Below are positions 53,586 through 62,562 of a DNA stretch of 64,000 nt, piece after piece. Source of the stretch: JAKOQB01 sp036824465. Lineage in GTDB: Bacteria > Pseudomonadota > Gammaproteobacteria > Burkholderiales > Burkholderiaceae_F. Position 1 is the stretch's first letter, and every line of letters starts with the position of its first letter. Location of the stretch: NCBI GenBank assembly GCA_036824465.1, contig DAITAC010000001.1:62001-126000 (forward strand), in the 5' to 3' direction. The translations under genes were made by a program, and so were the position numbers. The notes under the pieces are model-generated. The model was not told the DNA's origin. It searched no databases and saw nothing but the letters and a program-made list of their open reading frames with translations.

Positions 53586-54275
53586 TCAAGCACGCAGCCG
53601 CGCCAATGCGTGCGGCAGATCACGAACCGACCGCACACGCAACCCGATGTAAAGGGCGCGGCCGCGATTTCCGCCGCGACGAACCAGCACCGTGCGAAAC
53701 CCGGCTGCGCGCGCCGCCTTGAGGTTCAACGCGTTGTCTTCGACCAGGATTGCCACTCCCGGTACGACGCGCTCACGCGCGAGCATGTGACGCAGCATCG
53801 CGCGCGACGGCTTCGGCCGGAATGTGCCGTGCACCCGCATCGACTCGATCGCATAGCGCGCACCGATATGCCGGCGCAATCCAATGCCGTCCAGCACCGA
53901 TTCGGCGTATGCCCGCGGCGCATTTGTCAGCAGAACCTTGCGCCCGGGAAGGCGTGCAAACAGCTGCGCCAGACCGCGCTCGGCGCGCAGCAGTTGGGCC
54001 ACGTCGAAGTCGTGCGTCTCGCGCAGGAAATGATGCGGATCGATTGCGTGATGACGGATCAGCCCCAGCAGTGTGGCGCCGTAGCGGCGCCAGTAGGTCA
54101 ACCGCAGTTGGTTGGCCGGCTCACGTTCGATCTGCAGGTGTTTCTCAACGAAGTCGGTCATGCGTGCATCGATTCTGTGAATGATCGCGTGCGACGCGTC
54201 ATGCAGCGTGTCATCGAGGTCGAAGAACCAAACAATTCGGCGCTTCGCCGTCGGCAGTCGGTAGCCAGATGTCAA
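53586..54275 (-). CDS. HAD-family pyrimidine 5'-nucleotidase-like phosphatase
   Basis: A HAD hydrolase of about 229 aa. Motif I is VWFFDLDDTLHDASHAI, motif II KVLLTNAPRAYAE, the Lys motif TFRPKPSRAML and the acidic motif ILVEDNALNLKAARAAGF. Relatives dephosphorylate pyrimidine nucleotides or pyridoxal phosphate. The start is uncertain. TTG at 54275 puts motif I close to the N-terminus, while a GTG at 54335 would place the heptamer repeats inside the gene, which seems unlikely. It lies downstream of argB, as in other betaproteobacteria. Confidence 0.85.
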   Translation of the reverse strand: MTSGYRLPTAKRRIVWFFDLDDTLHDASHAIIHRIDARMTDFVEKHLQIEREPANQLRLTYWRRYGATLLGLIRHHAIDPHHFLRETHDFDVAQLLRAERGLAQLFARLPGRKVLLTNAPRAYAESVLDGIGLRRHIGARYAIESMRVHGTFRPKPSRAMLRHMLARERVVPGVAILVEDNALNLKAARAAGFRTVLVRRGGNRGRALYIGLRVRSVRDLPHALARLRA

Positions 54276-54322
54276 TCGCTCGCCATTTCGAGGATGCTGC
54301 CCCCGACCGCTACGGACAAACC

Positions 54323-54370
54323 GCCGACTGATCACTGCCGACTGCCGAATGGCCTTGCCGACTAATGACT
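54323..54370. repeat. degenerate heptamer repeat overlapping the argB stop
   Basis: Successive heptamers read GCCGACT, GATCACT, GCCGACT, GCCGAAT, (GGCCTT), GCCGACT, AATGACT. The last two cover the end of argB, including its TAG stop on the opposite strand. The inverse motif CGGCAGTCGG occurs at 54252-54261. The same theme is found after coxC at 35373-35400. Confidence 0.6.
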
Positions 54371-55249
54371 ACGAATCATCGTGCCCACGCCCTCGTCGGT
54401 CAGGATTTCGAGCAGCAGGCAGTGATCGACGCGGCCATCGATGATATGCACCGAGTTGACACCACTCCTGGCAGCGTCCAGCGCCGAAGAGATCTTCGGC
54501 AGCATGCCGCCCGATATCGTACCGTCGGCGAACAGCTCGTCGATCTGCCGTGCCGACAAGCCGGTCAGCAGCCTGCCGTTCTTGTCAAGCACGCCGGGCG
54601 TGTTGGTCAGCATCACCAGTTTTTCAGCCTTCAGGATCTCCGCAATCTTGCCGGCCACCACGTCGGCGTTGATGTTGTAGGTCGCGCCGTCTGCGCCAAA
54701 CCCGATCGGCGAAATCACGGGAATGAACGCATCATCCTGCAATGCCTTGACCACCGCCGGATTGATCGCCTCGATCTCGCCGACCTGGCCTATGTCGTGC
54801 GACTTGCTTGGATCGTCCTTGTCGGGCATCCGCATCTTGCGGGCACGGATCAGGCCGCCGTCCTTGCCGGTGAGTCCCACCGCCTGCCCGCCGAAACCGT
54901 TGATCAGCATCACGAGTTCCTGCTGCACCTCGCCCGCAAGCACCCACTCGACGATTTCCATCGTCTCGGCGTCGGTCACGCGCATGCCCTGGACGAATGT
55001 CGATTTCTTGCCAACCCGCTCGAGCGCCTCATCAATCTGCGGACCGCCCCCGTGCACCACCACCGGATTCATGCCGACGAGCTTCAGCAGCACCACATCA
55101 TGCGCAAATGCCTCCTTCAGGTTCTGGTCGACCATCGCGTTGCCGCCGTACTTGACGACAATGGTCTTGCCGTGAAAGCGGCGGATGTACGGCAGCGCCT
55201 CGGAAAGGATGTCGGCCTTGAGTTGCGGCGGGACTTGAGCGCGATCCAT
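54362..55249 (-). CDS. argB: acetylglutamate kinase
   Basis: Phosphorylates N-acetylglutamate, the second step of arginine synthesis. The 295-aa protein has the kinase start TIVVKYGGNAMVDQNLKEAFAHDVVLLKLVGMNPVVVHGGGPQID. EWVLAGEVQQELVMLIN, the NAG-binding YNINADVVAGKIAEIL and the ATP-site VMLTNTPGVLDKNG also fit. ATG at 55249 (MDRAQVPPQLKADILSEALPYIRRF) is the normal start; the frame further upstream is not conserved-looking. Confidence 0.97.
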   Translation of the reverse strand: MDRAQVPPQLKADILSEALPYIRRFHGKTIVVKYGGNAMVDQNLKEAFAHDVVLLKLVGMNPVVVHGGGPQIDEALERVGKKSTFVQGMRVTDAETMEIVEWVLAGEVQQELVMLINGFGGQAVGLTGKDGGLIRARKMRMPDKDDPSKSHDIGQVGEIEAINPAVVKALQDDAFIPVISPIGFGADGATYNINADVVAGKIAEILKAEKLVMLTNTPGVLDKNGRLLTGLSARQIDELFADGTISGGMLPKISSALDAARSGVNSVHIIDGRVDHCLLLEILTDEGVGTMIRSH

Positions 55250-55348
55250 CGCGAGTGGTTGGACGAGACGTTGCGAAGCGCGCAGCAGTGTATCAGCGGC
55301 CCGGCACCGACTTGATCTGCGTCGCGCGCACGGCGCCCAGGACAGTGC

Positions 55349-55403
55349 AAAATGCTGCCGTCGAATACGGAATTGCAAGGATCACTTTATGCAGCAGCAT
55401 TTT
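55349..55403 (+). promoter_or_regulatory. inverted repeat enclosing the ribosome site of the HMA gene
   Basis: AAAATGCTGC (55349-55358) and GCAGCATTTT (55394-55403) are perfect 10-base inverted repeats 35 bases apart. AAGGA and the ATG of the copper-chaperone gene lie in the loop. It could hold the start region in a hairpin or be a protein site. Confidence 0.45.
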
Positions 55404-55595
55404 CAGATCACCGGCATGCACTGCAACGGTTGCGTGAACCGCGTGACCAAGGCCCTGAAGCCGCTGGCAGACGAAGTCGTGGTGACCCTCGATCCGCCGC
55501 GCGCAACGTTTCAATCGCCGACCACGATTTCGATCGACGCGGTGCGCGCCGCGCTGTCGAAGGCGGGCGACTATCAGGTGCACGCAATCGCCTAG
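55389..55595 (+). CDS. heavy-metal-associated (HMA) domain protein, CopZ-like
   Basis: A 68-aa single HMA domain with the metal-binding motif GMHCNGCV (Cys12, Cys15). The rest folds as a ferredoxin-like domain (VTKALKPLADEVVVTLDPPRATF...ALSKAGDYQVHAI). It probably shuttles Cu(I) in the cytosol. AAGGA seven bases upstream supports ATG 55389. It is convergent with a 59-aa basic ORF whose stop overlaps its own, and beyond that with the periplasmic copper protein gene, forming a small copper-related locus. Confidence 0.9.
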   Translation: MQQHFQITGMHCNGCVNRVTKALKPLADEVVVTLDPPRATFQSPTTISIDAVRAALSKAGDYQVHAIA

Positions 55596-55771
55596 TTCTG
55601 CTCGAGCAGCTTCTTCAGCCTTCTCTTTTCCTGCTGTCGCATCGCTTTCGTGCTTGGGCCGTGCGGTCCGGCGGCGCGTTTCTTCGCTGCCACGACGACC
55701 GGATTACGTGGGCGAAGTACGCCGGCTGCGACAACGACTTTTGCGGCCCGCGCCCGACGCCTAGCCATCAT
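55592..55771 (-). CDS. small basic protein (59 aa), coupled to the PCuAC gene
   Basis: A 59-aa ORF reading MMARRRARAAKVVVAAGVLR, then PRNPVVVAAKKRAAGPHGPS, and ending TKAMRQQEKRRLKKLLEQN. It is Lys/Arg-rich with no Cys. Its ATG overlaps the stop of the PCuAC gene (ATGA at 55768-55771) and its TAG overlaps the HMA-gene stop, so it fills the gap exactly; codon use is like its neighbours. The RNP-VVAAKKR-AG-HG pattern resembles small basic proteins I have seen in proteobacteria, but I cannot name a family. Possible nucleic-acid binding is inference. Confidence 0.6.
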   Translation of the reverse strand: MMARRRARAAKVVVAAGVLRPRNPVVVAAKKRAAGPHGPSTKAMRQQEKRRLKKLLEQN

Positions 55772-56220
55772 TGCTTGTGGCCGGCACCTGGCGTTGGCGC
55801 GCGTGTTCCAACCTCGACTTCGATCGGTTGTGTGACGAGTCTGCCCGTGCGCGTTTCGATCCGCAGCGACAGCGGTATCTTTTCGCCCGCCTTGAGCGTC
55901 CGGCTCAGGTCAAGCAGCATCACGTGATAGCCGCCGGGTTTGAGTTCGACCGGCCTGCCGGCGGGCAGATCGAGCGCGGCCACCGCGCGCATCTTCATCA
56001 CATTTCCATCCATCGCCATCTCGTGAATCTCGACGACGCCGGCGACCGGGCTGGCTGCACCCACTATGCGGGCGGCCTCCTTTGATGTGAGCGTCATGAA
56101 CGCACCGGTGCCCATCTGGCCGGGCACCGTGGCACGCACCCAGGCGCCGGATACGTCGACCTGCGCGATCGATGGAGTCGCAACCAGGGCCGCCAGAAGA
56201 ACGAACAGCCATCGAAACAT
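55768..56220 (-). CDS. PCuAC-type copper chaperone
   Basis: A 150-aa periplasmic protein with a signal peptide (MFRWLFVLLAALVATPSIAQ) and the PCuAC/DUF461 domain. Its copper motif is H-(M)-x10-M-x21-H-x-M: IHEMAMDGNVMKMRAV followed later by GGYHVMLLDL. Such proteins deliver Cu(I) to the CuA site of cytochrome oxidase together with SCO1, and both partners are encoded in this window. ATG at 56220 was chosen. It is 19 bases downstream of hslU, possibly in the same transcript. Confidence 0.92.
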   Translation of the reverse strand: MFRWLFVLLAALVATPSIAQVDVSGAWVRATVPGQMGTGAFMTLTSKEAARIVGAASPVAGVVEIHEMAMDGNVMKMRAVAALDLPAGRPVELKPGGYHVMLLDLSRTLKAGEKIPLSLRIETRTGRLVTQPIEVEVGTRAPTPGAGHKQ

Positions 56221-56239
56221 CGAATCTCTCCCCGTCAAC

Positions 56240-57562
<1,323 letters not shown>

Positions 57563-57705
57563 CATGGCAGCAGCGGCTCGGGTGCACGCGATGCTGCGCA
57601 TCGCCCATGCACTATCTCCGGTCTAGTCAGGCGCGCCGCCCCGAGGCGGCTCGGCGATGGCGCGCAAAACAAAAGCAACGAAGAAGCAGCATCGCCCGAA
57701 TTGCA

Positions 57706-58242
57706 TCACTCCAGCGATTCGATGGTGTGCGACTGGTTGGTATAGATGCACAGGTCGCCGGCAATGGTCAACGCTTTCTTGACGATGTCGGCGGGCGCAA
57801 ATTCGGTGTTTTCAAGCAGTGCGCGTGCGGCAGCTTGCGCGTACGCGCCGCCGGAGCCGATCGAGATCAGGCCAAATTCAGGTTCCAGCACATCGCCATT
57901 GCCGCTGATGATCAGCGATGTTTCGCGATCGGCAACCGCCAGCATCGCCTCGAGACGACGCAGGATGCGGTCCGTGCGCCAGTCCTTCGCCAGTTCGACC
58001 GCGGAACGCAGCAGGTTGCCCTGGTGCTTTTCCAGCTTGGCTTCGAACCGCTCAAAGAGCGTGAAAGCGTCGGCTGTTGCGCCAGCGAATCCAGCCAGGA
58101 TGCGATCGTGATACAGACGCCGCACCTTGCGCGCACTCTGTTTGACGACGATGTTGCCGAGGGTAACCTGGCCGTCGCCTCCCATCGAAACGAGCGCGCC
58201 GCGCCGGGCCGACACAATGGTAGTGCCGTGGAAAGGTTCCAT
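57706..58242 (-). CDS. hslV: ATP-dependent protease peptidase subunit HslV
   Basis: Threonine peptidase of HslUV. The 178-aa protein has a six-residue propeptide (MEPFHG), after which cleavage exposes the catalytic TTIVSARRG. GDGQVTLGNIVVKQSARKVRRLYHDRILAGFAGATADAFTLFERFE is fully typical, as is IGSGGAYAQAAARALLEN. The ATG follows a sigma-32-like promoter so closely that the mRNA could be leaderless. It is the first gene of hslV-hslU. Confidence 0.96.
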   Translation of the reverse strand: MEPFHGTTIVSARRGALVSMGGDGQVTLGNIVVKQSARKVRRLYHDRILAGFAGATADAFTLFERFEAKLEKHQGNLLRSAVELAKDWRTDRILRRLEAMLAVADRETSLIISGNGDVLEPEFGLISIGSGGAYAQAAARALLENTEFAPADIVKKALTIAGDLCIYTNQSHTIESLE

Positions 58243-58249
58243 TGCGTCA

Positions 58250-58277
58250 ACGTAGGGCCGGGAGCGCGGCTTTCAAG
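58250..58277 (-). promoter_or_regulatory. sigma-32-type heat-shock promoter of hslVU
   Basis: On the minus strand CTTGAAA (58277 to 58271) is a perfect -35 for RpoH. It is followed by a 13-base spacer and CCCTACGT (58257 to 58250), against a consensus of CCCCATNT. Transcription would start about 58243, next to the hslV ATG at 58242. Confidence 0.6.
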
Positions 58278-58295
58278 CCCGCGCGACTCGCGCGA

Positions 58296-59792
58296 TCATC
58301 CGCGGCGCAACTGCACCGTCGTCACCGCAGTGACGCCGAGCAGGTGCAACAACGCGCCGATCATCGGATTCACGTTTCGCATCTCAATCGCACTGCCGCC
58401 CTTCTGAACCCGGCGCGCCAGGGTCAGCATTGCGGACGCCGCCGAAAACGCCATCCGTCGCAACTGCTCGCAGTCAACAACCAACTGCGGATTGGCGCGT
58501 GCCGCCGCGAGCAACCGACCGAAATGTGGTTCGCCCTCACCCTCGATTACACCGCGCCATACAAACGAGTCGACTGCCACATCGATAATGGGTGCAGCGT
58601 CGATCGCGGTCGCCGGCCCCGGCTTCATGTTCGGCGGTGCCGGCTCCCAGGATGGCGGCGAGACTTCGAAAGTGATGCAGTACTGAATCGCCGTTTCGTC
58701 AAACTCCTCCTGACGGTCCAGCAGCCGCAGAATCTCCAGTAAGAGCATCCACAGTGCATCGGATGGGTCACGGCGCCCTGGCGCGGTAGCTTCCCGAAGC
58801 GTTCCGAGGAACAACTCCGCCCCGGCAAGCGTCAATTCATGCCGGGCCCGCTTGAACGCATTGACGACGCGCAGAAGCAGTTCGGCGCCGGCCAGATCGA
58901 TCGAGCGCACTCCGGAGAAATCGAGTTTCAACGCGGCATGCGTGGTCGCAAGACCCTTCAACTCTTCCAGTTGCTTAACGACACCGGCGTCGACTTTGTC
59001 AGGAAGGCGCACGGCGGGTTCGGCGCTGACTGCCGCCGGTGCCGCAGGTGCCGCCGGTGCTCGAAGCTCCGCACGGGCGGGCGCATCGACGTAGTTGAAC
59101 CACCCCGGTGGCGAGTTCTCGAAGCGCAGCGCGTATTCCATCGTCAGCTGTTCAAAGGCCTTGACGTCGCCACTCTGGTTGATGAGTTCGAACAGCATCA
59201 ACCATGCGTTCTGCGTGGCGTGGCCCAGATCGTCGGCGCGGATGCCCGCGCGCAATACGGCCTCCGCTGCATCGATCTGCCCGTTGGAGAACAGGATCGC
59301 CGTTTCGTCAATGATCGAGCCCGCACCAGAGGTGTTGATCTCGATGGCATCCACGCTGCCGGCAAGCACGTCCGTGCCGGGATCGAAGTCATCGTCTTCA
59401 GCCGGTTCGCGAACCGGCTCTTTCTGCGCTAACTGCGGTACCGCCGGTTCGGGAACCGCCATCAGACCAGAATTTGCGGTCAACTCAGGTGGAGAAGCCG
59501 TGTCGGGATCACCCGTGTTCCGTCCGGTCGGGCGCAGGAAATCGCGGGCCATCTCGTTTTCAATTGCATCGATCTTTGCCGCGGTTTCCATCGCCAGAGA
59601 GCGCGCCACCTCGCGCTCAGCCGGCACCCCGTCAAGAGGTACCGCGCGGATCCCGGGCGCTGGACGCGGCGGCGGAGCGCCGGCACGGGCGCTCCTCGAC
59701 CGCGCCGCGGAATCCGTGCGCGCGGTGGCACCCGTCCGTGCCGGACGTTGCTTCGGGTCCTTAGGATCCTTCTTGAAGAACGAAAAAACCAC
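58296..59792 (-). CDS. STAS domain protein with duplicated helical module
   Basis: A 498-aa cytosolic protein. The N-terminal 150 residues are low-complexity (KKDPKDPKQRPARTG, Pro/Ala/Arg/Glu-rich). A 35-residue module W-x3-L/F-E-...-F-x6-Y-x3-FE-x-SPP-x-W occurs twice, at about residues 197-231 and 348-382. Each copy sits near a STAS-like domain: one at about 260-335 (LDFSGVRSIDLAGAELLLRVV) and one at the C-terminus (LVVDCEQLRRMAFSAASAML). STAS domains bind partner proteins or nucleotides in phosphorelay or anti-sigma systems. The gene uses a GTG start with AGGG upstream and lies before hslV. Function unknown. Confidence 0.75.
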   Translation of the reverse strand: MVFSFFKKDPKDPKQRPARTGATARTDSAARSRSARAGAPPPRPAPGIRAVPLDGVPAEREVARSLAMETAAKIDAIENEMARDFLRPTGRNTGDPDTASPPELTANSGLMAVPEPAVPQLAQKEPVREPAEDDDFDPGTDVLAGSVDAIEINTSGAGSIIDETAILFSNGQIDAAEAVLRAGIRADDLGHATQNAWLMLFELINQSGDVKAFEQLTMEYALRFENSPPGWFNYVDAPARAELRAPAAPAAPAAVSAEPAVRLPDKVDAGVVKQLEELKGLATTHAALKLDFSGVRSIDLAGAELLLRVVNAFKRARHELTLAGAELFLGTLREATAPGRRDPSDALWMLLLEILRLLDRQEEFDETAIQYCITFEVSPPSWEPAPPNMKPGPATAIDAAPIIDVAVDSFVWRGVIEGEGEPHFGRLLAAARANPQLVVDCEQLRRMAFSAASAMLTLARRVQKGGSAIEMRNVNPMIGALLHLLGVTAVTTVQLRRG

Positions 59793-60069
59793 GCGCGCCC
59801 TACGAAACCTTGGGACTGTCAACCTGAGCGTCAGATCGGGGTGCCGACACCCTCGGCCATCGGGTTGTCGACCAACCCAGCATATCGGGCCGGGGTCCGC
59901 ACAATCGAACGAGTTGAGAGGTCAAGTCACCGCCCGTCGATTGATCTGCTGCCTCGCGACCGAAACGCTGCGATTCACTATAACAACTTTCCTTTTTCGG
60001 CTTCATCATCCAGCTCGATGCTCGAACTGAGCGACTACCGTCTTGGCGCTAGGGCCGATTCAAGGGGTA
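59793..60069. other. intergenic region between the STAS gene and the DUF3299 gene
   Basis: A 277-base stretch with no convincing gene on either strand. It separates the STAS gene start from the end of the DUF3299 operon. On the minus strand TATAGT near 59975-59985 could be a -10 box for the STAS gene, but no good -35 accompanies it. The short direct ACCC/GGGT-rich stretch near 59850-59900 shows no clear stem with a T-run. Confidence 0.4.
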
Positions 60070-60576
60070 TCACTGGCGCGGTGCAGTCGACAACTGGGCC
60101 GAGGTCAGCCGGTAATACAGGCCAAACGGGTCCTCGTTGAGCACGGCAAGGCGGCCGCTCAGGATGATCGGCTCGAATGTGTGCTTGATCGGCGACTGGG
60201 CGCGCACCTCGACGATGTATTCCGGCCCGAGCGACAGACAGAACGGACAATGCGGCGGCTGCATCGTCAGCAGGAAGTGATCGTGGACCTCACCGGTCTC
60301 AATCGGCAGCATGAACCCCTGCAATTTGACCTCGCGCTTGTCCAACGCGATGACTTGCGCGCTGAAATCGGGCACGACGCGCTTGCCAACCGTCTTGGCC
60401 CTGACCTGCCCAAGCGTATTCCACGACACCACGCCCTTCAGTTCCGGCAGGTTGTTCAGCAGCGCCGGATCGATCGGCAGACCGAGCGAGTTGCTCGGCG
60501 CTGGCGCCTGCGCCAAGCCCGGTCCAATGCCGACGAGCAAGGCAGTCGCGAGCAGGTACACAAATCTCTTCATCAT
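60070..60576 (-). CDS. DUF3299 domain exported protein
   Basis: A 168-aa exported protein: signal peptide (KRFVYLLATALLVGIGPGLAQ), then the DUF3299 domain with VVSWNTLGQVRAK, ALDKREVKLQGFMLPIE and FLLTMQPPHCPFCLSLGPEYIVEV. The CPFC motif suggests metal or disulfide chemistry. It is the last gene of an operon with a LolCDE/MacB-like ABC transporter. DUF3299 proteins with such transporters occur in zinc-responsive clusters of other proteobacteria as I recall; here the neighbourhood (COG0523 GTPase) also suggests zinc, but this is inference. Confidence 0.82.
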   Translation of the reverse strand: MMKRFVYLLATALLVGIGPGLAQAPAPSNSLGLPIDPALLNNLPELKGVVSWNTLGQVRAKTVGKRVVPDFSAQVIALDKREVKLQGFMLPIETGEVHDHFLLTMQPPHCPFCLSLGPEYIVEVRAQSPIKHTFEPIILSGRLAVLNEDPFGLYYRLTSAQLSTAPRQ

Positions 60577-60673
60577 GATGATCCTACGCCGTCCAAATGA
60601 TCGTGGCGCCTCCCGCCGGGCCTGCGGACCGCACAACCGGAGCCAAAACCGGCCACCCATCCAAATCGCAAGG

Positions 60674-61870
60674 CTAGCCTTCGGCAAGCGTCGCGTGCAC
60701 ATCCATCCGGCTGGCGCGCCAAGCGGGAATCAGGGCGGCTACCGTTGCGACAGCAAGTGCAATCGCCAGCACTCCGATCAGCTCCGGCGTCCAAGCCCAC
60801 GCCGAAACCGAAAACGAGCGCGACTGTGCCATCCATGTCCCGACGATCTGAACCGCCGCAAACCCAAGGCCAGTGCCAAGCAGCAGTGCAATAAGTGCCA
60901 GCAACCAGCCCTCCATCAGCAGCATTGTCGCAACCCGACTCCGGCTTGCCCCCAGCATCCGCATCACCGCGATGTCATAGCGCCGCTCTTCCAAGGCGCT
61001 CGTCAGCGCGATGAACATAGCAATCAGCGCCGCGCCGAACAAGATGAGTGCAAACGCACGCAAGGTATCGATGCCGACCCCTACGACCGCAAACAGGCGC
61101 GCGAGTTCGCTTGCGGGAACGGCTGCCATCAGTTTGGGCTCGGCGTTGATTTGGCGTGGCAGCAATGCCGCCGCCAGCGGCGAAGCGTACTGCACCAGCA
61201 GCGCGGTCACCTCGCGCTCGGTCTTGAGCATTTTCCCCTCTTGTGAGTCGGCGTCGCCTTCATGTGTGAACCAGATGCTCTCGATACCGGTCAGCGCGAG
61301 CCGGTCGAGCACGGTCCCTGTAGCCGCCAGCACGCCGACAACGCGGTATTCAGCGTCTTCATGCAACGGCCCGCCAATCGCCAAGCCGTGTGCGCCAAAG
61401 AATCTGGAGCCCAGGGACAGGTTTGCCTGGTGCGCGACCTGGGCGCCAACAACGGCCTGCATTCTCTCGCTCCACAAAGCGCCCGCAGCCAGGCGAGCAC
61501 CGTAGTGCTCGATGAGTGCCGGTTCGGTGCCGACGATGCGGAAGCCTTGCACGTTATCGCCCAGCGCCAGCGGAATCACTTTGCTGACGAAGGGATTCGC
61601 CCGGAGTTGCTCGACTGCGGCCAGCGGCACATTGCCGGTCGGAATGTCGACGTGATAGACGGCGGAAAGAATGAGCTGCAGCGGTGAGCCCTTGGCGCCG
61701 ACGACGACGTCGACACCCTGCACGTCACGCGTGATCTGCCGTGCCAACTGGGTGTGCAGCAGCAGCACGAACACCATCGTCGCCACGCCGAGGGCGAGCA
61801 GCAGCACGGACAACACCGTCTGCAGCGGCCGGCGCTTCAGTTGTGCGACGACGATCACCAGGGCGTTCAT
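60674..61870 (-). CDS. ABC transporter permease (FtsX/MacB-type)
   Basis: A 398-aa permease with one N-terminal membrane segment (TVLSVLLLALGVATMVFVLLL), a large periplasmic domain (residues about 45-265) and three C-terminal segments. The FtsX-like core shows LEERRYDIAVMRMLGASRSRVATMLLMEGWLLALI. The family moves lipoproteins, peptides or drugs from the outer leaflet or periplasm. It is translationally coupled to its ATPase (ATGA at 61867-61870) and followed by DUF3299, 97 bases on. Confidence 0.9.
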   Translation of the reverse strand: MNALVIVVAQLKRRPLQTVLSVLLLALGVATMVFVLLLHTQLARQITRDVQGVDVVVGAKGSPLQLILSAVYHVDIPTGNVPLAAVEQLRANPFVSKVIPLALGDNVQGFRIVGTEPALIEHYGARLAAGALWSERMQAVVGAQVAHQANLSLGSRFFGAHGLAIGGPLHEDAEYRVVGVLAATGTVLDRLALTGIESIWFTHEGDADSQEGKMLKTEREVTALLVQYASPLAAALLPRQINAEPKLMAAVPASELARLFAVVGVGIDTLRAFALILFGAALIAMFIALTSALEERRYDIAVMRMLGASRSRVATMLLMEGWLLALIALLLGTGLGFAAVQIVGTWMAQSRSFSVSAWAWTPELIGVLAIALAVATVAALIPAWRASRMDVHATLAEG

Positions 61871-62493
61871 GCAGAGCCCAGTTCGACAATCCGGCCGAAG
61901 CGGCCGCGAATGCGCGCATCATGTGTCGCCACCACCAACAGCGCACCGACCCGACCCGCACACTCGAGCAGCGCGTCGACCGCAATACGGGCATGCGCGT
62001 CGTCTAGTGCCGAAGTCGGCTCATCAGCCAGCAGCAGCTTGGGCCGATTGACGATCGCCCGCGCAATCGCAATCCGCTGCTGCTGACCCTGGCTTAACTG
62101 CGCCGGGCGGGCGTGCAGTGAGTCGGCAAGCCCCAGGGATGTCAACAGATCGCGTGCGGCCGCATCGTCGCTTACGCCGACGAAGTGTTGCGCGAGCCGT
62201 ACATTGTCGAACGCCGACAGGCTGCCGACCAGATGCAGCTTCTGAGGCACCACGCCGATGCGTGCCCCGCGCCAGCGGTCCGGCCGCGGCGGCTGATACA
62301 GGTCATCGCCGTCAATCGTGACCTGACCTTCCGTCGGCGACAGCAGGCCGGCAAGTATGTGCAGCAGCGTCGTCTTGCCGCAGCCCGACGGTCCGATGAG
62401 TGCGCAGTGCGCATCGCGCGCGAGATCAAGATCCGGCGCGGCAAGCGCAGCTCCAGCGTCGTAACGGTGGGCGATCGAGCGGGTGACGAGCAC
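61867..62493 (-). CDS. ABC transporter ATP-binding protein (LolD/MacB-type)
   Basis: A 208-aa ATPase with Walker A IGPSGCGKTTLLHILAG, signature LSQGQQQRIAIARAIV, Walker B LLLADEPTSALDD and the switch His in VVATHDAR. It uses a GTG start (VLVTRSIAHRYD), 69 bases after the dksA stop. It pairs with the FtsX-type permease that overlaps its end. Together with the DUF3299 protein it forms a three-gene operon. Confidence 0.92.
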   Translation of the reverse strand: MLVTRSIAHRYDAGAALAAPDLDLARDAHCALIGPSGCGKTTLLHILAGLLSPTEGQVTIDGDDLYQPPRPDRWRGARIGVVPQKLHLVGSLSAFDNVRLAQHFVGVSDDAAARDLLTSLGLADSLHARPAQLSQGQQQRIAIARAIVNRPKLLLADEPTSALDDAHARIAVDALLECAGRVGALLVVATHDARIRGRFGRIVELGSA

Positions 62494-62562
62494 GACCGTT
62501 TCCGGGGGAATTTCAAAAGGGGCCGCCCCCTTTGCATCCAGAGAAGCAGCAGGTTCTTAAGG

